DNA from: Cadophora sp. MPI-SDFR-AT-0126
Lineage: Eukaryota; Ascomycota; Leotiomycetes; Helotiales; Ploettnerulaceae
DNA length: 64,000 nucleotides
NCBI GenBank assembly: GCA_020747065.1
Contig: JAGMVK010000015.1
Coordinates: 1,240,001-1,304,000, forward strand
Direction: 5' to 3'
The position numbers were made by a program, and so were the translations under genes. Of the stretch, positions 1 through 10,666 are shown piece by piece. Numbering within the stretch: position 1 is the first letter of the stretch; every line of letters begins with the position of its first letter. The notes under the pieces are model-generated. The model worked only from the letters and a program-made list of their open reading frames with translations, did no database searches and was not told the DNA's origin.

Positions 1-374
1 AGAACACAGGCTAAAGGGGTAACTTGCAAGGAAAGTCGGAATGTACTCCAGTTTCTCCTTAGTATTGAAGCAAGCCTCGGGAAGTCAATTACACCTGAAA
101 GTGAACAAAACAGGTTTCATAAAAAAGTTCAAATGCAGTTGCTTTGCCAAGTCAACGCTTCACTGACCGGGCAGGAGATTCGTGGTAGATTATTAAATCC
201 ACTCGACATCCTCAACTCTCCGACATGGAAGGAATGGGACGTAAATGGATATATCACCGAGTGGTGGCGAGTGATTTCTACGTCCTTCCGTTGTCTCTAA
301 CCAACCATAATTTTTTATTGGTAATACATTTTCAAGGCTATGTAAATTGTCCCAGATCTTCTCTACCCCATCTT
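1..374. other. No gene seen
   Basis: Mixed-composition sequence with no long reading frame, repeat or RNA that I can support. It lies just downstream of the minus-strand Ser-rich gene and may hold its 3' untranslated region. Confidence 0.5.
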
Positions 375-997
375 CTATGCCGACTTAGCTGATGCATATG
401 TTATGGACTTGGAAGTAGACGTTCTAGTGTGGCGTGTAGTTGAAGACGATGTTTTCGAGGAAGTCTTCGAACTAGATGTACTTGCGTGAAGGCTGAACTT
501 TGAGGACGGTAGGTATGAGGAAGTCTTTGCTGAGGATGATTTTGAACTTGATGTGTTCTTATGGGAACTTGAGGAACCTGTCTTGGAAGAACTCTTGGTC
601 GAGGAAGTCTTGGTTGAAGAGGATGTCTTCGTGACTGACGTGGTACTTAAGGAAGGTTTAGTCGAAGACGCTCCTTTCGTACTCGAACTAGACTTCAGAT
701 TTGACTTACTACTCGACTTCGACGGAGATTTCAAAGTAGATGTTGAAGAACTACTCGTTGTCTTGCTCGATGTCGGATGCAGCCCAAAATCATAAAGAAT
801 CAGAAACATAACGCGTCGACGAATAATTCAGATCAAGATCACCATAGCAATAACAACCCGAAGCTTTAGTTTGCAACACCCATTCGAAGCTAGGATACGC
901 AGAGTAGAATCCAGCATACTTACTGATGACACTAAGATTTGCTAAGGCTGGTTTTGCGGGCTTGACCGTTAAGGGTCCGCACCAGGATGCTCCTGTC
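375..997 (-). CDS. Ser/Thr/Lys-rich putative extracellular protein (model incomplete)
   Basis: Two open segments on the minus strand probably belong to one gene. The downstream one (809 to 375) encodes about 144 residues that are almost all Ser, Thr and Lys, as in O-glycosylated linkers of fungal wall or secreted proteins. The upstream one (997 to 790) starts after a possible acceptor (TCTAG) and encodes a non-repetitive, Cys-containing stretch including GASWCGPL, KYAGFYSAYP, FEWVLQT and CYCYGDLD, ending at a TGA at 790-792. The two overlap in different frames, so a one-base indel or an unseen splice is needed to join them. I do not recognise the family. No start codon or signal peptide could be placed, because the frame is closed upstream of 997 and an earlier exon would be required. 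The skewed composition also gives an open frame on the opposite strand (553-795), which I treat as a shadow. Confidence 0.35.
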
Positions 998-2052
998 CTA
1001 GATAAAATCAGTACCCTCTGTTAGATTTCATGTGATCCAAGTGTCACGTGAATGCCGAATGGTCTAGAAGTATTGGTTTGTAAAGGCATAGAGAGCTCTG
1101 GAGACTCTTCCACATGTATATAAACCTACACTTACTCTGCTTTTAGAAGAGTGAGGCATGCGAAATACTTGGCACCCTCTTGAAAATGACATTTAGAGGA
1201 GCTCTAGGAAGAAATGAGACATTTCCAAGTGAAAACAAACTGAGAAAATACCAGGCTTACCCGGTACTTCCCGACTGCGCACCAGCAGGAAATGTAAACA
1301 CCCCCCCCCCCCCCCCTTTCCCCTTGTTCTCCTTCTTGGGCCTCCCACTTGAATTCCACAGCTCGTAAAAATCAATGAACGTCACACCCGGGTCCGCCGC
1401 TGGTAGATTGTAATAATTCAGATCCACAATATACTAGCATTCACAAGTCGTGTTCGCATTTGCTTGATCTTAGATGCAAGCCATTAGGTTATTGGTCCAA
1501 GGTGTTGATGCGCAGTAATCGGCACAGTCTGTTGCGTTATCGTTGTTGCTGGCTGCGAGGAGTATTGTGGCACTTGCGAAGATTGATGAACAGTTGATGC
1601 TGTTGCCTGCTTAGAGGGTGTCGTTATAGATGGATGTTTGTACATCGAGAAGCGTGAGATTGCCGCCACAGCCGTTGGGGGGAGGGGGGGATGCGGTTCG
1701 AGAGAGAATAGCAAACCCTGGAGCCACAGCCTGTAGCGACTGGGCGATACCCTGAAGCGAAAGTCAACCCTGGCAGCAGCCCGTCGGATAGGCAGGGATT
1801 GGCAAAAAGGTATGCGTTGCAAAATGTTTGCCATTGCGGTAAGAATAGGCGAAGAAAACGACCAAGTGACTTTTGAAAGAGAGAGTGAGAGGGAGCTTGG
1901 CAAGAGTTTGAGCCGGAATCTATTTAATCTTGGCCAGGATGAAGAGGCTCAGCTCAGTGACATGCTATGTGGTCAGTCAAAGCCTGTTTTTCCTTGGCTG
2001 AAGTCACTAATACAAGTGGCGTTCTTATCTTGTGATTGCCTTTACGACTAAC
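998..2052. other. Intergenic, no confident gene
   Basis: Contains a 16-base C run and, on the minus strand around 1484-1860, a frame rich in Gln, Ser and Thr near its C-terminus with no recognisable domain. The normal base composition says this is not RIP-degraded. I cannot support a gene model here. Confidence 0.4.
1301..1316. repeat. Homopolymer C16
   Basis: Sixteen consecutive C residues followed by a pyrimidine-rich stretch. Its length is likely to vary and to be assembly-sensitive. Confidence 0.9.
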
Positions 2053-4206
2053 GAACTAGGAGACTGCTTCGCTTAAGTGAAGAACTCCGATTTCAGCGAT
2101 AAAGACTACTTTTAAAGGCTAATATCTTCACGAATTTTATTTTAAATTTTAAATTATTTTAATATAAGCTATAATATACAACTTTGTTGATGTTTATTTC
2201 GCAGAAAATACTCTTACTTTGAGTAAATTAAATTCCTTATATCTAAAGCCTGAACATATAGATCTTTGTCCTCTAGTTCGTAACTAATTTAATAATAAGG
2301 CAAATAGCCTAAGGCGCCGGCGCAATCTAACTCTTATACTTACGTAGAAGGTAAAGTGACTAAGAATAAATAATAATATAGGTAATTAGTTTCTTAGTAG
2401 GGCCTCGTGAAACTATCTTGTAAAACTTCTTTACGTAGGTTAGTAATTCTATCCGAATTTTAAGCTAAATATTATAATCTATATAAATAATAAACAACTT
2501 ATCTTTTAATTTACTTACGTCCTTCTTTAGAAAGTGTCGACTTAAGGAACCCGGACTTAGACACTTAATAACCCTCTTATGTATTATTAAGCAGGGATTT
2601 CCTATATAACAAAAAGATACTTCAGGTTCCTCGATAATTATTATACAGAATAGACAACTACTCGCTTAGTACTATACTATACTAATTTTAATTCTATTAT
2701 CTTTTACTACTCTAAAGGAGTACTTCCCTTCTCTTTTATAATTTAACTCACTTTTTTACTTATATAAAATAATTAATTACTTCAAATTACCCTCAACTAC
2801 TTATAAAGCCTTTGGTTAATTATATACTATGATTATAAGTCTTATAACGAAGTTATTAAGTTAATATTCTTTACTTTTCATACTACTAATCATAATAAGC
2901 TCTTATAAGCTTTAACTACGCTTTTTAAAGTAGTTCTAAGGGTATTTCATAACTACTTATAATGCTCTTACTACTTACTTTCTATTGTACTTTTTAAATT
3001 TCTACGAGTATTTTAATTTCTAAAGTTATATACTCTATTACCGGGGTTATATAGACTTCGGAATCCTTTTAAAATCTGCAAATAACTAAAAGTCTTAATT
3101 AGAGTTTTTACCTTACTTTTTAAACCGCTTCTTTTTAAAATACTATTTTCCTTAAGTTTTTAGTTAACGTTATATTTAAGGTACCCTTTAACGAATTTAA
3201 TATATAGTTTTAACCTTTATAAGGAATTCTTTAAGCTTTCAAGAGTATTTAATTATAACAGGCGATTTAACTAAAATTAATAATAATAAAGTCAAGCGTA
3301 CTTACGACAAGTATACGTAAGTACCTTTATTTTAAGCTCGTGAGTATTTTTATACTTTTTATAAGATTTAGACTTCTGTCGATCTAAGTACTCTTTTTAT
3401 ATTAAATATTCTTAATAGAGAGCCGACTCTACTTATTTTTAATAGCTTAAAGGCTTCTCTTAATAACAAGCGAGTAGTTAAAAAAGCTTAAAAGCTTATT
3501 AATTAACAGGAAGAAAAAGAAAAAGATATAAGAGACAAGAAAGACAAAAGTAAGAGATTAGAGGAGGCTACTTTTTTAAGCATATAGTCTTTAGAAAAGT
3601 CGCTCTTTTATATTAAATCTTAATTTACGACTATACTAGTAAGTATATTATTTAAACCGAATAAGCGGAAGTTTATAAGGCTGTTTTTAGGTGGCTTTAA
3701 GATTTAGTTAATCTTTTATTATATTAAAGAGTAGTTACTAAAGTGTATAATAGTACAGCACTAACTAAACTATTTAGTTGCTTATCTTAGTATTTTAAAG
3801 AGATTATACTCTTTTCTTTATAATAACTTAAACCTAGGTTCTAAGAACTTATCGAACAGTTCTTTTAAACGTTTATAAGTAATAGGTTAACTTTAAGGAT
3901 TAGATTTAAAAGTAGTAAAAGCCTATTAAGAGCTCGCTTTTATAAGGTCCTTGAAGTTAAAAGGTGTCTAGTTACTATTACTTTTTTAGGAGGTAATTTA
4001 AATTAAGCTAGTTCTTAGTTAAGTTCGCGAGCGATTATTAACAATCTAAAGAGATAATACCTTTTGAGTACTTTAAAAATACTTAATTGTGGAAATTGGT
4101 ATATCAAATGAGAAAGTAAACACGTGATTTTGACGATTCTTGAATTGCTTTAGTTGTAACTACCTAAGAGCTTAAGGCTCTATATATGCACGATAATAAG
4201 CTTACT
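2053..4206. repeat. AT-rich RIP-degraded relic
   Basis: Composition drops abruptly to very AT/TpA-rich with stops in every frame. Around 3430-3600 on the plus strand a Lys/Glu-rich stretch (QEEKEKDI, KKDKSKRLEEA) resembles the charged C-terminal tail of fungal DDE transposases, but no catalytic motif could be read, so the family stays open. It ends near 4090, just before the pogo element neighbourhood. Confidence 0.6.
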
Positions 4207-4224
4207 AGAACCTTCTAAAAGTAA

Positions 4225-4247
4225 TTACAAATCAATTTGATTTGTAA
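4225..4247. repeat. Perfect palindrome with 11-bp arms
   Basis: TTACAAATCAA, one T, then TTGATTTGTAA. Imperfect pairing continues outward to about 4205-4270 (TTCTAAAAG against CTCTTAGAA). It lies about 120 bp before the pogo element, between the AT-rich relic and the element. It could be a remnant of inverted transposon ends or a hairpin; the function is unknown. Confidence 0.6.
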
Positions 4248-4368
4248 TAACTCTTAGAACCGTCTAGAAGAGAAAGGTCATGTGACCGGATAAGCGAATG
4301 TTCTGGAAACTGACAGGAGGTATTGATTATAAATCAACATTAATTAAAAAGTCCGTTAACGTGGTTTA

Positions 4369-6163
4369 TCAGCGAGTCGATCATATCAGCGAGTCGATCA
4401 CTTTTCCTTGGCATCGACTTCTAAAACTTGAACACGCGTTTTTTCACCTATTTATTATGGATATTCAAACCCAGGAAGCGCGAATCATTCTAGCTATCGA
4501 GGCAATTCGATCGTCCAAAAAACTAAGCAAACGCTCTGCTGCAAAGATCTACAAAGTACCATATACCACACTCTCCGACAGAATGGCCGGCCGAACCTAC
4601 CGCCCAGATTCTAAAGCCAATTGTCATAAGCTGACTGAGGTAGAAGAACAAGTAATTCTTCAAAATATACTCGATATGGATTCCAGAGGATTTGCGCCCC
4701 GGCTGGCTGGTGTAGAAGATATGGCCAACTTTATCCTCGAATCGCGGGGGGGAAGACGCGTCGGCAAGCTTTGGGCTCATCGATTTGTACAACGACAACC
4801 AGGCCTAAAGACGCGTTTTAATCGCGTTTATGATTTCCAAAGGGCCTTATGCGAAGATCCAGTGCTAATTAGCGCGTGGTTCCGACTTGTTTCGAATATG
4901 CGGGCGAAGTATGGAGTTTTGGATTGCGATATTTACAATTTTGATGAAACTGGGTTTATGATGGGTGTTATTTGTCCTGGAATGGTTGTTACTTGTGCAG
5001 ATCGGTGTGGCAGAGGCAAGGCAGTTCAGCCAGGCAATCGGGAATGGGCTACAGCAATTGCCTGTATCAATGGGGAGGGCTGGAGTATCCCTCCATTCTT
5101 GGTGGTTCAAGGCAAGAACCATCTCTCCAACTGGTATACCGACGGCGGCCTCCCACCCGATTGGGTTATCAAACCGACAAGTAACGGGTGGACAAACAAT
5201 GAGACAGGCCTGGAATGGTTAAAACACTTCAACAAACACACTGCTACTCGTGCAAAAGGTCTATATCGAATGCTGGTGTTGGATGGGCATAACAGTCATG
5301 AATCGGCCGAATTTCAAGAGTTTTGCAAAGTACACAACATTATAACTCTTGGACTGCCTCCTCATTCATCTCATCTAACCCAACCACTTGATATTGGATG
5401 TTTTAGTGTGTTGAAGCGGGCGTATAGTCGGCAGATAGAGACGTTCATCAAAGCCCACATCAACCACATCACAAAGGTCGAGTTCTTTCTAGCCTTTCAA
5501 GCAGCATATAAGGAAACAATGACGGTTGAAAACTGTCAGGCTGGATTCCGTGGAGCTGGCTTAGTACCTTTCAATCCACAAGCTGTGATTTCAAAGCTTG
5601 ACGTCAAGTTACGGACTCCAACTCCCTCTCGACCATCGAGTGCTAACTCCCTCCCTTGGGTCTCTCAGACTCCTTGCAACCCAAGTGAAGCACTTTCACA
5701 GTCAACTCTTGTGCGAAACCGTATTGCCTGTCATCAAGGAAGCTCGCCAACTCCACTTTTTGAAACAGTTGCTGCGTTAGTAAAGGGTACAGAGCGAATG
5801 GCCCATGAGATGACCCTTCTGTCCGCTGAGGTACGCTCTCTTCGAGCAGCTAATGAAGCCCTAAGCCAACGCCGCAGGGCTAAAAAGTCTCGTGTCCGTC
5901 AAGGAGGAGCACTTACAGTAGAGGATGCACAGGATATTTTGGCCCAGAAGGATGTAGATGAGCAAGTACGACGCGACATACGTGAAGCGGGGAGTAATCG
6001 AAAGGAGGGGCAACCGTCTGGACGGCACTGTAGAACTTGTGGAAAAGCTGGTCACAACGCGCGAACTTGTCATGAAGTTGGAGATATATCTAGTTCATCA
6101 GATTCCGAGAGTAATAATTAATTACTTAGTTATTACTATTATAAAGAAGTCGCTCGCCGGTGA
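4369..6163 (+). mobile_element. pogo/Fot-type DNA transposon with uninterrupted transposase
   Basis: The 5' end is a 45-bp terminal sequence (4369-4413) directly after TA. It begins with two copies of the unit ATCAGCGAGTCGATCA, the first lacking its leading A (that A belongs to the TA), followed by CTTTTCCTTGGCA. The same architecture is found at both ends of the degraded copy at 51258-53097, which fixes this boundary independently. The start codon lies 88 bp from the 5' end in both copies. The 3' end is weaker: only about 16 bp (AGTCGCTCGCCGGTGA before TA) match one repeat unit, so the right terminus looks shortened or diverged. Confidence 0.85.
4457..6121 (+). CDS. pogo/Fot-like transposase (CENP-B HTH, DDE_1, zinc knuckle)
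   Basis: Cut-and-paste transposase of the Tc1/mariner superfamily, pogo branch, acting on the element's own ends in the nucleus. I start it at 4457 (MDIQTQEAR), 554 aa: the longer frame from 4298 begins outside the transposon. In order: a psq/HTH region (about residues 10-45), a CENP-B/Tc5-type HTH (about 75-125), then a DDE_1 domain with D163 (NFDETGF), D276 (LVLDGHNSH) and D312 (TQPLDIGCF), 35 residues between the last two (DD35D). After a Ser/Pro-rich linker and a probable coiled coil comes a CCHC zinc knuckle (C525-x2-C528-x4-H533-x4-C538) and an acidic Ser-rich tail. No stop or frameshift interrupts it and its codons are not AT-drifted, unlike the copy at 51.3-53.1 kb, so it probably arrived after, or escaped, RIP. 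Mobility is doubtful because of the weak 3' end. Confidence 0.9.
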   Translation: MDIQTQEARIILAIEAIRSSKKLSKRSAAKIYKVPYTTLSDRMAGRTYRPDSKANCHKLTEVEEQVILQNILDMDSRGFAPRLAGVEDMANFILESRGGRRVGKLWAHRFVQRQPGLKTRFNRVYDFQRALCEDPVLISAWFRLVSNMRAKYGVLDCDIYNFDETGFMMGVICPGMVVTCADRCGRGKAVQPGNREWATAIACINGEGWSIPPFLVVQGKNHLSNWYTDGGLPPDWVIKPTSNGWTNNETGLEWLKHFNKHTATRAKGLYRMLVLDGHNSHESAEFQEFCKVHNIITLGLPPHSSHLTQPLDIGCFSVLKRAYSRQIETFIKAHINHITKVEFFLAFQAAYKETMTVENCQAGFRGAGLVPFNPQAVISKLDVKLRTPTPSRPSSANSLPWVSQTPCNPSEALSQSTLVRNRIACHQGSSPTPLFETVAALVKGTERMAHEMTLLSAEVRSLRAANEALSQRRRAKKSRVRQGGALTVEDAQDILAQKDVDEQVRRDIREAGSNRKEGQPSGRHCRTCGKAGHNARTCHEVGDISSSSDSESNN

Positions 6164-6295
6164 TAAATCTTAAGGCTTTATATTACCTTTAGTAATAAGT
6201 TAAATATTCTTATTGATTCTATTCTTTTATCGTTGTCTTTTAATGATAATTCGAGTAACTCGCTGAAAGCCTGTCCTTATAAAATAAGTAATTAT

Positions 6296-6851
6296 AATTA
6301 AAGAAGCCGGGCAAAGAAGATTACACGACTGCGAAGTCATGGAGATCGATTTCCCTGCTTGCAACCTTAGGCAAGATTCAGAGTCGGTAGTCGCTGAAAG
6401 AATCTCACATGCGGTCGAGACATATGACCTTCTCCCGACTAACCACTTTGGCGCACGCAAGCAGCGATCAGCAGAGTAGGCACTCCTCTCTTACAAGAAG
6501 AGATTTACGTAGCTTGGAGAGGCCGTAAGATCGTGAGTCTAATTAGTTTTGACGTCAAAGGAGCATACAATGAAATGTGCAAGGAGTGACTACTACAAAT
6601 AATTAAAGCGCGAGGCATGCCGGAAGAGCTGTGTCGATGGATAGCGGCGTTTTCTTCGGAACGTACAGCGTCAATTCAAGTAAACGGTCAGGCCTCCGAA
6701 ACACAAAGATTACCACAGGCTGGCTTGCCGCAAGGCTCACCCCTGTCCCCAATCCTATTCCTTTTCTTCAATACAGACCTAGTCCAGCGACGGATCGATG
6801 CGCATGGAGGTGCTATAGCCTTCGTGAACGACTAGAAGCGGGGACAGTGGG
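6296..6851 (+). pseudogene. LINE (Tad-like) reverse transcriptase fragment
   Basis: Remnant of a non-LTR retrotransposon polymerase. Readable pieces in order are KKPGKEDYTTAKSWRSISLL, YDLLPTNHFGARKQRSAE, FDVKGAYNEMCKE, GMPEELCRWIAAF, LPQAGLPQGSPLSPILFLFF and AIAFVND. These are the fingers/palm motifs of fungal LINE RTs; the usual catalytic FVDD reads FVND here. The pieces lie in more than one frame with in-frame stops (for example TGA after MCKE), so it is dead. The Tc1/mariner element at 6854-8156 cuts it right after the catalytic motif. A short stretch after that element (DWAK, stop, SES at about 8163-8190) may be its continuation. The 5' part, endonuclease domain and tail are not present. 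Confidence 0.85.
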
Positions 6852-6853
6852 TA

Positions 6854-8156
6854 CAATCAGGTGACATTGAAGAGCGCCACTTTTCGCTTGTCTTACCGAA
6901 TGCAGCCTTGCCCCTCCCCACGCACATATATCTTAATAATTCGATGATTTTTTAATAATATCACTTGAAATTTTCAAGAATAGCTCGTGAACCAAAGACG
7001 AAACGAAAGGAGCTTACTCCGACGCAAAAATGTCGAATTTGGACCCTCCACGAGGAAGGTAATAACCCTTCCGTGATTCATACCAAAACCGGCTACCCGC
7101 GATCCACAATTAATTCCTTCTTGAACCGACACACTTTAGCCCCTACAAATGGCTTTGAAAATAGGCCGGGAAGAGGAGCTATGCGGAAAATCAAGCCGCA
7201 AGGGGAAAGAAACCTTCTGAGGGTAGCAAATCGAGACCCCCGGATGACTCTCAAAGCTCTTGGTACGCCGTCAAAATCAGGGAAAAGACTCCACCCACGT
7301 ACAGTTACTAGGATCCTCAAATTCCACGGCAAAGCAAAGCGCCGACCTCGCAAGAAGCCTTTCCTTACAGACGAGCACAAACGACGTCGACGAGTCCATT
7401 GTAGAGCTGAAAAAGCTATGAAACGAGACAATCGGAAGGTGTGTTGGAGTGACGAAGTTACCTTTGAAGTAGGGGAGAATACGTGTACTTTCTAGGTCAC
7501 GAGAGCTCCTGGAAGAGAGGAAGAGTACGCGGAGAAGAACCTCCGGCCTACTTTTAAGAGTGGACGCACGACTGTAGGCGTATGGAGTTGCTTTTACGGA
7601 GACGAGATGGGACCGTTATATATGCTTCCGGAGGGCGAGAATATGACAGCAAAACGATACAAGTGAGTGCTTCAAACGCTCTTTATTCCGTTCTACGAGA
7701 AGATGAGACGAAAGTACGGCGAAGAAGTGATCATGCAAGAAGACAATGCCCCGTGGCATACAGCAAAGATTATCACAAAATACCTAGCGAATAAGAAGGT
7801 AAATCGAATGACGTGGCCGGCGCAGTCTCCTGATCTTAATCCAATCGAGAATCTTTGGAAATATATTAAGAATATAATCTCTCAACGAAAGCACAGAGTA
7901 AAATCGGCAAAAGAGATAAGAGAAGCCTTGAAAGAAGTGTGGCCTTATATCGATGGAAATTTCCTTCTAAAATTGTGTAATTCTGTACCTAGGAGATGGA
8001 AAGCATACTTGAAGAACAATAGAGGAGCAACGAAGTACTAATTCCCTATTAATTAAGCTATTCAAACTAATTCTACGTTGATAATTGATGCAATTATGCT
8101 TAAGTGATAGAGGTGGGGTAAATCGTCACGTGGCGCTCTTCAATGTCACCTGATTG
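6854..8156 (+). mobile_element. Tc1/mariner element with 27-bp perfect inverted ends
   Basis: The ends are exact inverted repeats: CAATCAGGTGACATTGAAGA and 7 more bases at 6854-6880, with the complement at 8130-8156, flanked by TA at 6852-6853 and 8157-8158. It is 1303 bp long and inserted in the LINE reverse transcriptase, hence younger than that LINE. The transposase inside is nearly intact. Confidence 0.93.
6965..8041 (+). pseudogene. Tc1/mariner transposase with two nonsense codons
   Basis: One reading frame runs the whole length, broken only by TAG at 7493-7495 and a TGA near 7667. Domains: N-terminal helix-turn-helix (TPTQKCRIWTL, YPRSTINSFL), a second HTH/GRP-like region (GRGAMRKI), and a DDE domain with CWSDEV (first Asp), MQEDNAPWH (second Asp) and SPDLNPIENLW (Glu). 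There are 34 residues between the second Asp and the Glu, giving the DD34E signature. No in-frame ATG precedes the conserved part: the frame is closed by TAA at 6956-6958 and the first plausible codon is TTG, so the start has been lost or lies in an unseen exon. Both stops fit transitions from C or G. Light damage suggests recent inactivation, in contrast to the heavily degraded Tc1 copy at 14.2-15.8 kb. Confidence 0.88.
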
Positions 8157-8158
8157 TA

Positions 8159-10534
8159 CATGGACTGGGCGAAATGAAGTGAGTCTTCGTTTTTTCGGGG
8201 GGATGCAAGGTTTCCGTGGGTGGGCAATGTGTCGGTTCGGCGAGAAGAAGGCGACTTTGTGACCTTGTTGAGTTTCTCGATGGTGAAATTGTACCCGCCT
8301 GGCTAGGACCCAATTCTACGAGCCTACGGGCCTGGCGTTTGTGGTTCGATTACAGTGTGCATCGGGGAGCCGCCGCTCACAATGCGGGTTGACCAAGCCC
8401 GAATCCCATGTGACCAGTACTCTGCGATGAATTATACCCCCTAACATATGTGGCCAGGCTCCAGTTTTCAGGCTGCGCAGCCTGGCCTCAGCTGTTGAAG
8501 TGAAAGACCACAAAGCAAAACAATCATGAACATACCATTCTATATCCCATAAGTGACTGTGCACTGCTTTGTCTTGCTTCTAATTACCCTGAAAGCTAAA
8601 GTAATAACCGCGGAAATGGTCCCTAGTAAACTTTAATTAGAGAACAAGAACAGAAATGCGGTAAACATTTCACATATGTCGTGAGCTTCATTGAGGTTTC
8701 GGAAAACATTGATGACAAGTTCGACCTGATTGTAAATACCGAGTTATGCGACTTGTCGATATGCATAGCATGAAGTTCGATTCTGAGCATTTCTGTTTTG
8801 GTAAGAGTTAGTATCGGGAATTGGACAAAAAGTATCCCCGAAACCAGGTAGCGGTTGAGTGACAGCTAGGCAAGTAAGCCTGACCGAAAACGTAAACACC
8901 AAAAGCAGGATCTCAAGAGTGTGTGAGGCTAGAACGCGTGTAGAGTGGAGAGTCTGCCCAATTTTCCTCAGTCTATAATCGTACGTAGGAGTAAGGTCTT
9001 TATTCAGCTCTATACAGCGTTTAACAGAGTTGGAGCATATAGCTATACGAGGACAAGGGGTGTGTTGCGTTTGTGAAAAGGAAGAAATAGACCTTGATTC
9101 ATTTAGCGAGAGAGGCAACCTGAGGCACCGAGATAACCTGAGCGGCGGCGAATCTGTCCCGAATCAAGCCTGTCACCTGAATCTAACTTCTTGCCACTAT
9201 CACCTAAGCTGTCCTTACACTTTTCATGTATAGTAAGTCACCCAAGGCTACCGTAGGAAAGGACTCTTTGGGAGACGGCGAAGCGGATGGGGGTCTGTAC
9301 GGTGATTCTGTTTTCGGCAACAATGCATGCAACTCTATGCTTTTGGTGCTGCTGCACTTTTTAGATTAATTGTTCAACACAACCTAACGCTTTTAAACTG
9401 CTTGCAATTGATCGAGCTGTATTAAGCTAACCTTCGGTTTAATATAAGTGTTAATATTAATACCACTTTCTAAGTGCTTAGGTAGCTTTAATAATGCTTA
9501 GAAGAAGTAACACGACTTTTGTTGCCTCAAGCTTCTCGCACTTGGAAATGTGAGACATTTGGTACGATCTGCCTGCGTTGTTGTATTCGACTTAATAGCT
9601 GCCATACAGACCCACTTCCGCATCCGCCGGGGTCAACCTTTGAATACTTTAAGTTTAGTATCAATATTGGCCACCGTTTTCTCCGACGAAGAGCACTAGC
9701 TTTTTCGTGAAACGTCTGCTCACTACTGCGACGTCCTCCACCAACGCTACATATCACGTTTCAGTCCTTGTCTGCCGAGAACAACAAGGCCACTGGGACC
9801 TTTCGCTTATTAATTTAACTTAGCAAAGTTCGTTACATCTCCACTACATGAAACCGAGAAGTACAGCCTGTTCGTGCCAAGGCTCAATATATCATGCTAT
9901 TACAAGGTCCACCATAGGTTGTGCGCGACTTTCTTTTGGAGGTAATTCTGAGGGTCAACGGTATTCCCGTGGGCTTCTTTACATACTAATATTCATTTAG
10001 TACAAGCCTCAAGAAAAAGAAACAATTGTAGCCTTATTCAAACCAAAGCTAAGGATTCCGAAACTACGTAAGGGGCTGTATAATATTATGGTTTCTCGGT
10101 TTTCGGGATTTTATTACTTCGGTATAGCGGAACAGGATTCCGTCTATTAGGAAGCGAAATGAGAAAGATAAGATACTCACGATAGGCTATTGTAAGCAAA
10201 GCGCAATCGCCGGATCGATGACTTTCGTCATATGATGCCTTAGTTACCGAACTTCAATGGTTTGTAATTATATTTAGTTCTAATATTTCTGTTATTATAA
10301 AACTACAGTGTGGAACTTTGGTTATCCCGAATTTCGGGATATGGATTTGGGGGTAAGGGCCCAAAAAAGGTTTATTATAAATATGCACACAATATCTGAC
10401 TTCTAGCCTCCAATATTTGCAGATCTCACAGTTCTCTTGAAACAGTCATGCATTTATAACTTAAAAACCATGTCGGAGCACTGTCTTCCTTGTTCTCGCT
10501 TATAGCACCTAAAGTTTCGAGTTGTATATCTGGA
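8159..10534. other. Intergenic, no confident gene
   Basis: Normal-composition DNA with short frames but no domain I can recognise. The first 30-100 bp may continue the LINE fragment. Inverted motifs such as ATCCCGAATTTCGGGAT occur near 10325. Nothing else supportable. Confidence 0.4.
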
Positions 10535-10540
10535 TATATA
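10535..10540 (+). promoter_or_regulatory. Possible TATA box
   Basis: TATATA in the context GGATATATAAGAAGG, 127 bp before the start codon of the small secreted protein and followed by pyrimidine-rich sequence. Assignment rests on position and sequence only. Confidence 0.4.
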
Positions 10541-10666
10541 AGAAGGCAGGAAGTCTTCTTCACGGCAATATTCTTCCCATATCATTATCTCCGTTCACGC
10601 ATTCACACTCTAAATTATTTAACACTCGCCGAACGAACTCCACCAGAACCTACATATCCTGCTATT

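Noticed and set aside
553..795. Plus-strand acidic Leu/Val/Glu-rich frame
   Set aside because: Exact shadow of the Ser/Thr/Lys repeat on the minus strand; composition follows from the repeat.
4298..4456. N-terminal extension of the pogo transposase
   Set aside because: Begins before the transposon end at 4369; the degraded copy confirms the start 88 bp inside the element.
8316..8390. tRNA-like box (GGTTCGATTAC)
   Set aside because: No matching A box, acceptor stem or anticodon arm could be folded around it.
9519..9757. Short frames on both strands near 9.6 kb
   Set aside because: No start context, domain or splice evidence; length is within chance.
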